A stretch of 64,000 nt of DNA from Aquatica leii (lineage: Eukaryota > Arthropoda > Insecta > Coleoptera > Lampyridae), in the NCBI GenBank assembly GCA_035610365.1, contig CM069433.1:132760545-132824544 (forward strand), given 5' to 3'. Position 1 is the stretch's first letter; every line of letters starts with the position of its first letter. Shown here one piece after another: positions 58,701 through 64,000 of the stretch. A model generated the notes under the pieces. That model was not told the DNA's origin. It did no database searches and worked only from the letters and a program-made list of their open reading frames with translations. Made by a program: the position numbers and the translations under genes.

Positions 58701-60909
58701 CTTACGGTGATTGAAATTTGGTATTGTCGTGTTGAAATTTAATGACCGTGTTAGCTTATGTAAACGGTAGTTTTTTTGTTTTACTTGTTATTAAATCTAA
58801 TACTAGCATATCAATGCTTGTAATAACAAGATAATACAGTAGAAATCGCTTAGTAAGCAGTCGGTTACTAAGTAAAAACGTTTACAAAGTTCGAATTCCG
58901 GCAGTCCATAAAGCACTTGTAATCATAAATCGTTTAGTAAATAAGTTGAGTTCGGTTATTAAATAATTTTTAACGGCAAAAAAATTTCCAAGGAAGTTGT
59001 AAGCGTTTTGTAGGTAAACATTCGGGCATAAAAGAAAGTTTTTATTTATCCTCTTTTCAATTTATACCTATTCATTCTCTTTAAAAGTAACGAACAATGA
59101 CAGTCTTGTAAAAGCTACGTAGTAGACGACGTGTCCGAGAAAATTTCCCCAAATTTTATCATTTAGGAAATAATGAGTTTATCCCATACTTTGCGAGTTC
59201 ACTGTATATTACGATCACTCATTCACACTTGTAGTCTGACTCTAGGTTTAGACTAATCCAACAAAGTAAATCCGATATAGTAAAGCCAAGGTATAAAAAG
59301 GAGAAATAAAAAAAGCATAAATAAATTAAACCCAAAAGACTTCTATCTAAAGAAACCAATCAAAATCAAAAAAATAGAAAGAAAGAGAAAGCTAGATAGC
59401 AAGGAACATAGAAAAGAGACGTGTTTCTTTCGATCTCCTTCCTGTATAAAGACGCAACTGATAACCATCCTCTACTCTGTCTACTCGACCATTGTTCAAA
59501 AAAAGTGAATCTTAAAGGAAAAAGCAATGAGGAATCGAGAAAAGCAAAAAAAAAAGAAACGCGCTAGCTGAATAAAATGACAGTCGTCACAGTAAGACTG
59601 TGATAATAGTAGCGGCCACTGTACAGTGTCCAACCAACCAACCAACCAAAAATGCATGTAGCAAAATGATGACTAATACAGCAGAATTTTTAAAAAGAGA
59701 ATATATCAAGAGAGAATAGTGGCTGCAATCAGAAAAATCCACACGCAAACACTAGTACGTCAACCATAAGTAAGAAACTTCATGAAAGCTTAGTACAAGA
59801 AAAATGTGCAAAGCCTAAAATGACCGCACTCCACCAATAGGAACCAAAACAAAAGCACAAAAAAAAAGTGCCTAATTCTAAATTCAGCAATGGGCTGATG
59901 ATAACAGTAAGGTAAATAGTACCTCCACAAACTTTTCATAGAAGATAGAAGTTATACATTGTCAGAAACTAACTTTTCTACAAATCTTCTCAGAAACAAA
60001 AGTAACGGCAACATCATCCGACCATAGGAAAGACCAAAACAGAAAAGAAGTAATCAATAAACCTAAGAAAAAAATTAAAAGTATGAAATATGGAGAAAGC
60101 TAGGGCTGAAGCAAGTAGACAAGAAAAGAGAAAGGCACTGTACCCAATCAATGAATAATATGAATCAATTGGTAGCCCAAAATGGAAGGGTTGCTTATTA
60201 ATGAAAAGACTTGTATGCCGACAAGCACAGTGAGTGAAAATAGGGGATGTACTGTCACGCCAATGTGTGGTAAATAAATAAGCTTATTTCTGTATAGGTT
60301 ACTCTTGATCCTGGTATTAAGCAGCAACCTCAGAAGATGACTAGGAGGTCTCATATGAATGATAAAACTCAGATGAAACCACAGTAGTAAGAATCCTGAA
60401 TTTTAGCAGCTCACTCGTCACCTTTTTTCCTAATATACTAATACAAAGTTTTTCTCTCGATAAGTATGGTTCTGTTCACTTTTATTATACTCCTAATTGA
60501 AGGTTTTATTATTCTCCAAAACCTTTCAGAAAATACAAAAAAATATAGAAAATCTAGTTATCGGAACTTTAGATTTAATAAGGTTAGCATCGTTTAACAC
60601 CTTTAGGTAATCATATTTCTGCATATACTAAGTCAATATTTTACTAGCAATAGTAGCAATATGTGTTAAATGAACCTGTGAAAGTATAACATTCAAACTT
60701 GTAAAAAAAGAAAGAAGGCTTCTTTGTTATGTAATGCCAGCCGAGTTTACAACAAAATAATACAACAATAATAACAGCTACACACTTACATCGTATTGTT
60801 TTTCTTGTTCTTCCAAGCTAATAGCTGCTTCGATTGCACTGTAGGCTGCATCGTGAGTATTTTTAATAGATTCATATGTTTGTTCCCAAGACGATTCAAC
60901 ATTTCCCAT
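49769..60909 (-). CDS. spartin: Spartin (SPG20 homologue), 7 exons, complete
   Basis: Exons on the minus strand: 60909-60790, 51422-51017, 50971-50837, 50792-50607, 50557-50363, 50307-50055, 50000-49769. All junctions are GT-AG and in frame, giving 508 residues with a normal stop. Residues about 8-90 are a MIT domain (WEQTYESIKNTHDAAYSAIE ... LTWEKTCTMIQKMKKTRAEV), which in spartin binds ESCRT-III. A serine/proline-rich linker follows at about 92-130. About 135-220 is the conserved middle region, including YGAFILPDL. About 270-490 is the senescence/plant-dehydration-associated domain, alanine- and glycine-rich with GLIMGAQKAG and FTVAAGAVEG. Vertebrate spartin acts in endosomal trafficking, lipid droplet turnover, BMP signalling and cytokinesis; a similar role here is inferred. 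The start ATG opens the MIT domain directly. Intron 1 is 9.4 kb and transposon-rich; the other introns are short (about 45-65 bases). The gene converges on tankyrase. Confidence 0.94.
51722..52570. mobile_element. GC-rich inverted-repeat element, 849 bp
   Basis: CAGCCGTATTCATAG is perfectly repeated, inverted, at the two ends. The terminal repeats continue for about 39 bp with a few mismatches through GCCGGCGA. TAT lies on both sides, a possible 3-bp duplication. Variants of TCGCTGGCGA / TCGCCGGCGA occur many times near both ends and stand out against the AT-rich surroundings, as expected of clustered protein-binding sites. There is no transposase, so it is non-autonomous. The superfamily is undetermined. 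Confidence 0.72.
53498..55150 (-). mobile_element. Penelope-like element (RT plus GIY-YIG), decayed
   Basis: On the minus strand, in order: an N-terminal block with LDITFLPTNNGTVV (about 54,940-54,985); RLYGLSKVYKQGIPFRLIVS (about 54,670-54,730); FDVTSLFTKV (about 54,505-54,535); the catalytic FRYVDDTFIVW (about 54,225-54,258); FLDVLVTRKPDVLLGH (about 54,080-54,130); and a GIY-YIG endonuclease end, GVYGETGRNVFTRISEH (about 53,705-53,760). RT followed by GIY-YIG is specific to Penelope-like retroelements. Frame changes and stops interrupt it. It is co-oriented with spartin within intron 1. Terminal repeats were not located here. Confidence 0.9.
57682..58022 (+). repeat. F1 repeat family, copy D (short, internally deleted)
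   Basis: The head is present from GTGATCGCAATTTTTTTTC, then ACGTTTCAAGGTCTCCTGAA. At about 57,825 it jumps to the tail part (CATATTTCGGTTATAT ... TTCCTTATAGGAAAGTCGTG) and the terminal dyad GTGTGGTGACCACAC. The left palindrome is truncated. The ORFs at 57,682-57,903 and 58,010-58,234 are not considered genes. Confidence 0.75.
58330..58620 (-). pseudogene. Tc1/mariner-type transposase C-terminal fragment
   Basis: The minus strand reads YLNEVFANQWIGRRGSNKWT, then PRSSDLTP, and further on RTEFVTKFGQFQTIL and WNNVKKCLE. The LNE-F-RWIGR-G ... W-PRSPDLTP-D-F block is the catalytic glutamate region and tail of a widespread insect IS630/Tc1/mariner-superfamily transposase. The catalytic residue region is altered and the rest is missing. 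It is probably related to the relic at 22.5-24 kb, which lacks this part. Confidence 0.65.
58837..59204. mobile_element. Possible pogo-like MITE, 368 bp
   Basis: TA-CAGTAGAAATCGC at the left and GCGAGTTCACTG-TA at the right give imperfect inverted ends (CAGT.GAA.TCGC) flanked by TA. The interior has Tigger/pogo-like wording (GTAAGCAGTCGGTTACTAAG). Non-coding. The match is imperfect, so this is tentative. Confidence 0.4.
59280..60400. other. Purine-rich, strand-asymmetric zone
   Basis: On the plus strand this stretch is strongly A-rich with few T, including AGAAAGAGAAAG-type runs near 59,380 and a (CCAA)n microsatellite at 59,632-59,648. No protein is recognised. Such asymmetry can mark the remains of a non-LTR retroposon, but nothing confirms that here. 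Confidence 0.35.
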
Positions 60910-62442
60910 TTTTAGTAATTAATTAAAAATTTAATTCCTCGATTTCTATTGTAACACAGCTGTATTTCTACGTCAACTTTAAACGTACTGATGATGCTAA
61001 ATTTACTACGTGTTATGAAATAAACAAAACCATCTTGTGATTAACACTATCGGTGTGGTTAACCGCGGATGAATGACTTTATCAAAACAAAAATAATTAG
61101 GATATTCTTTATTATTTATGTATCTTTCGTTTTCTATTAGTCTTCGTTCAGTTTTTTTTTAAATTTGTTAACATTAAATCAGTAAGAGGTTAATTAAGTA
61201 CCTACAACAGTTTGAAATATGCGCGCACATACTTCGTTGTTATTGGTGGTTTCTGCTTGAACTTTAATCCCATACGTCTATTGTAAATGCAGTTGGCACG
61301 TGAGCTAAAATAATGATTCACTTATATGAATAACTCTAAATTTAATTACACTATTTTCTCCCTACTTGCTGTATCAAAGTAAAACATGAAATCTTAAAAT
61401 ATTTTAATCGAGTACGTGGAAGAATTAATTTTTTTGAAAATATGTACATACTTGTTCAAAATTGCATTTGTTTTATTTTTTTAAACAACATTAATCAATT
61501 TGGTGTATATATTAATTTCTTGCATTATATCAATCGTAAAGTAATCAATACATGATTCCAGGCAATCAGATCGCGTTTTTTACATCCCTTTGACGTTATT
61601 ATGTAGTATACCTTTGTAACGTTATACAGATAACGTAATAAATACCGTATAACTACAACAAAAAACGTAGTCGTATAACATTATTCTATAATTACGTTGT
61701 ATAAAATTAATTAGGTTTTTTTTTATAACATTGGACATCTTTGTAGGTCATCCACAAATTAAACAGTATACCTAATAAAGCGGTATTCGACTATTGAAGG
61801 TATAACAAAAATATACGTAGACACTTTATACAGTGGTGGCTTCTCTATTAGAACATTTAGTCTCCCAAATGATTCCTTGCCTTGTGGCAACCTGTGGTCA
61901 TCCGCATACGGCGCCTATACCTAATGCAATGTTTACATCATTCATCTTTTATTCGTATCACATATGACTAATTTGCATAAGACCTAGTTTAATTAAATTG
62001 TTATTCTAAGAACTGCACAAGCAGATTCTTTCCAAGTACACTGAAAATACAAAGTATTATTGTAACTCAAAGATAACGTATTTACAGATGTTTAAGTACA
62101 TCTAAGTGCGGTAATGTTACATAGGTCAAAATACTTGAATAAACAGTGGCGACTCGTGGTCAATGCTGTAATAAGAGGGCGATTTTTAATATTGAAACTT
62201 AAAAAATGCATTCTTATTAAATAAAAAATTTATATTTAAAGTCAATTTATCTATCTTTGAAATAAACAAAATTAAACGTTATACATTTGCAATTGTAACT
62301 TAATAATAAAAGACTTTGACACCGCAAAAATAAAACCAAATATGCAAAACAAGTATTTTTAAGGTACAATTATTAAATTTTTTACTCATTTTACAATTCA
62401 TGTAAAATAAGTTATTGTGAGTTATTGTTCATGTGTAGAAAT
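60910..62442. other. Upstream region of spartin
   Basis: The first few hundred bases should contain the spartin promoter and 5' untranslated region. No specific promoter motif can be assigned. The remainder is AT-rich with no recognised exon. Confidence 0.4.
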
Positions 62443-62802
62443 ATGGCTGAAAAGAAAATTGATAAGATAAACCTAAATTATGATTAGTAATAAACAATGT
62501 TTTTTCTCTGTAGTGGCATAAGTCTTCTTAACACTTCCTACTTAATTCAAAGACTGACTCCAACTACCTCCAAATACTTTTTATACCATTCCGTTATCGG
62601 AATTCATATTATTCTATTATTTTCGATCAGCGTTTCGAAGTTTCCAAATACTTCGGTAACGCTTCACGGGCCCCTTCTTAAGACTGTTCAGTCCCAGAAC
62701 AGAAAATTAAATGAAGTAAAAACCAGTGAAAAGGAACTTGGCGATAGCGGCAGTCCTTTCCATTTCGGCAACTTCTTCGAGCATAAAAGTAGCAGTCAAT
62801 GA
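62443..62802 (+). CDS. Hypothetical small membrane protein (terminal exon)
   Basis: The segment 62,514-62,802 has codon use richer in C/G at third positions than the surroundings and looks like real coding DNA. It encodes a hydrophobic segment (YHSVIGIHIILLFSISVSKF) and then a polar tail ending HKSSSQ-stop. It can be read in three ways. It may be a single ORF from ATG 62,497 (101 residues). It may be the last exon of a longer gene with the acceptor TTTTTTCTCTGTAG at 62,513. Or it may be joined to ATG 62,443 (MAEKKIDKINLNYD) through a 27-base GT-AG gap, which keeps frame (110 residues) but is shorter than normal introns. AATAAA follows at 62,864. I do not recognise the family. Confidence 0.4.
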
Positions 62803-62863
62803 TTTTTTTTCTAACCCAATGTTCTACTTGGATGGTAACTGTTAAGAAATATTAAATTACACA

Positions 62864-62869
62864 AATAAA
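62864..62869 (+). terminator. Candidate poly(A) signal of the small ORF
   Basis: AATAAA lies 62 bases after the stop at 62,802, a normal distance for a short 3' untranslated region. Confidence 0.35.
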
Positions 62870-63524
62870 TTATAATGTATACGGGATATTTAATGTTATT
62901 ATTAGATAAAAAAAACAAACACATTTTACACAGTATATTTTAAATTTATTTTTTTTTATTATTATTATTATATCCGACAAAACTCTAGCACGTATGCCAT
63001 CTTTGTTAGTAAAGTGTGGAGTGTATTTTTGTATAATTTGAAAAACATCCCTCGTGTACTAAAAAACTTACGTTTTTCAAGAATTTTTTTTTGTTTGTTG
63101 TTGTTTCTTGATGATGCAGAGTATAGTTAGTTGCCTAACTCAAAAAAACATTTGCGCCACGTGATTCCTTTTACAATTTTTAAGTATTCTTAGTTTCTCA
63201 TTTTTACGTAAAGGTCCGTAAAACGAGCGCTCGCCCGCGTTAACCTTTACCGTGATATTAAACTTTAATCGGTTATTCTTTTTGGTGCATGCTTATCTAA
63301 TTTTACCGCTTATGCGCTTTATAGTAATTTTTTTCCTTTATGCATTATTTATACATTATAATTATTACAATTTGTTTCTCCAATTTATTGATTTAGGCAA
63401 CATGTTATATTGTTATTATGCTTTTAAAGTTACCGCACTACCGTTTTACTGTTATGTTGTCGTATAAAAGACTGTATGTTTATGTTTTGTTGAAATTTAT
63501 TACATGATCTTATTTTTTTTTCTT
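62870..63524. other. Non-coding AT-rich spacer
   Basis: Contains a (TTA)n microsatellite near 62,955-62,972. No gene is recognised; the plus-strand ORF at 63,252-63,467 is low-complexity hydrophobic translation of AT-rich DNA. Confidence 0.35.
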
Positions 63525-63582
63525 CTGTCATGACCAGCAGATGATAACATTTTTTATTGTTATCATCTGCTGGTCATGACAG
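63525..63582. repeat. Perfect 25-bp hairpin
   Basis: CTGTCATGACCAGCAGATGA plus five more bases (63,525-63,549) pairs without mismatch with 63,558-63,582 around an 8-base T-rich loop. Flanking bases do not extend the pairing. It lies about 120 bases from the edge of the gypsy fragment. Confidence 0.9.
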
Positions 63583-63721
63583 CTTTGTTGGTTCACCAAA
63601 GCTTGTAAACTTTTAGTGCAGAAAGTCTCTCTTACTATTATTGAACCTGGCGCCCAAAAAAAAACAAAATATTGTATTTATCCACACCCTCACGACGAGT
63701 TAGTTGGCAAGTTCTGTGTTT

Positions 63722-64000
63722 CTACCCGACCAGTAGTAACAACTTATCATAGTTCATTCCTTCGATTTGATTCTTGGTTCTGCTCATTTTTACTCTGGTT
63801 CGGATGCTCAGTAATGTTGTTATTGCCAGCAAACGGGGCTAGGCGATCGATGTAGCTTGCCTCTAGATGGTTTTCGGATGCAAAATATATGTCGTCGTTA
63901 ATATGTTGCCTTTGTAAGGGACCTCCTATTGCTTCGGCGACAAATCACGTTTCCTTTGGAAATTATACAACCATCACACTATGTCGCCCAGCTGAAACCC
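63722..64000 (-). mobile_element. Ty3/gypsy pol 3' fragment, second family copy
   Basis: The minus strand reads FQLGDIV, then a stop, then WLYNFQRKRDLSPKQ. Nucleotide wording such as GGGCGACATAGTGTG and GATTTGTCGCCGAAG closely parallels 12,718-12,775 of the gypsy relic. The final part (SRTKNQIEGMNYDK) parallels the SRTRNQVDGMDFDR end of the first copy. It is broken by stops and continues beyond the window. Confidence 0.8.

Larger units (their letters stand above)
51423..60789. other. Spartin intron 1 (9.4 kb)
   Basis: Read on the minus strand it runs from GTAAGTGTG to TTTTTAG. It holds the GC-rich inverted-repeat element, the Penelope-like element, F1 copy D, a transposase fragment, a pogo-like MITE and a purine-rich zone, listed separately. 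52,580-53,490 and 55,400-57,680 show no recognisable feature; the 84-residue plus-strand ORF at 55,500-55,754 is of unknown nature. Confidence 0.8.

Noticed and set aside
63616..63855. 79-residue plus-strand ORF
   Set aside because: It overlaps, on the opposite strand, the gypsy pol end that continues out of the window.

Overview
This is an AT-rich stretch of an animal nuclear genome, most likely an insect. Genes have spliced GT-AG introns, from about 45 bases to over 10 kb, and the intergenic DNA and large introns are packed with decayed transposons of types common in insects: piggyBac, PIF/Harbinger, Tc1/mariner-type, hAT, Helitron, Ty3/gypsy, Penelope-like and LINE. The order of insect cannot be fixed from the sequence alone. 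There is no bacterial-type operon, CRISPR array, rRNA gene or intact tRNA gene.

Three host genes are well supported. (1) On the minus strand at 14,859-15,854 a single-exon gene encodes a type II membrane GT11 fucosyltransferase. (2) On the plus strand at 20,261-42,786 an 11-exon gene encodes a complete 1,173-residue tankyrase (ankyrin clusters, SAM, PARP catalytic domain). (3) On the minus strand at 60,909-49,769 a 7-exon gene encodes a complete 508-residue spartin (MIT domain plus C-terminal senescence domain). Every exon joins in frame. Tankyrase and spartin are convergent; tankyrase and the fucosyltransferase are divergent. A fourth possible host gene is a small membrane-protein ORF at 62,443-62,802.

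Region by region: 1-9,240 holds a deleted Harbinger element, copies of an unclassified palindrome-ended repeat (called family F1 here), an LTR copy and a non-autonomous Helitron. 9,240-13,050 is a decayed gypsy pol region split by two short inverted-repeat elements. 14,859-15,854 is the fucosyltransferase, and 17,460-18,180 is a LINE fragment. Tankyrase intron 2 has a Tc1/mariner-type relic and a tRNA-like SINE head. Tankyrase intron 3 (10.8 kb) has a satellite array, a piggyBac copy with both ends preserved, a hAT MITE, two LTR copies, a LINE relic, a long hairpin and another inverted-repeat element. 43-49.8 kb is intergenic, with a Penelope-type terminal fragment and a TTAA-flanked transposon. 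Spartin intron 1 (9.4 kb) has a GC-rich inverted-repeat element, a Penelope-like element, another F1 copy and further transposon debris. The right edge carries a second copy of the gypsy family.

I found no clearly new biological system. The items most worth following up are the F1 repeat family with its palindromic termini and embedded tRNA-Ser-like segment, the LTR family carrying arrays of heat-shock-element-like motifs, the satellite bounded by a perfect 18-bp inverted repeat, and two strong hairpins.
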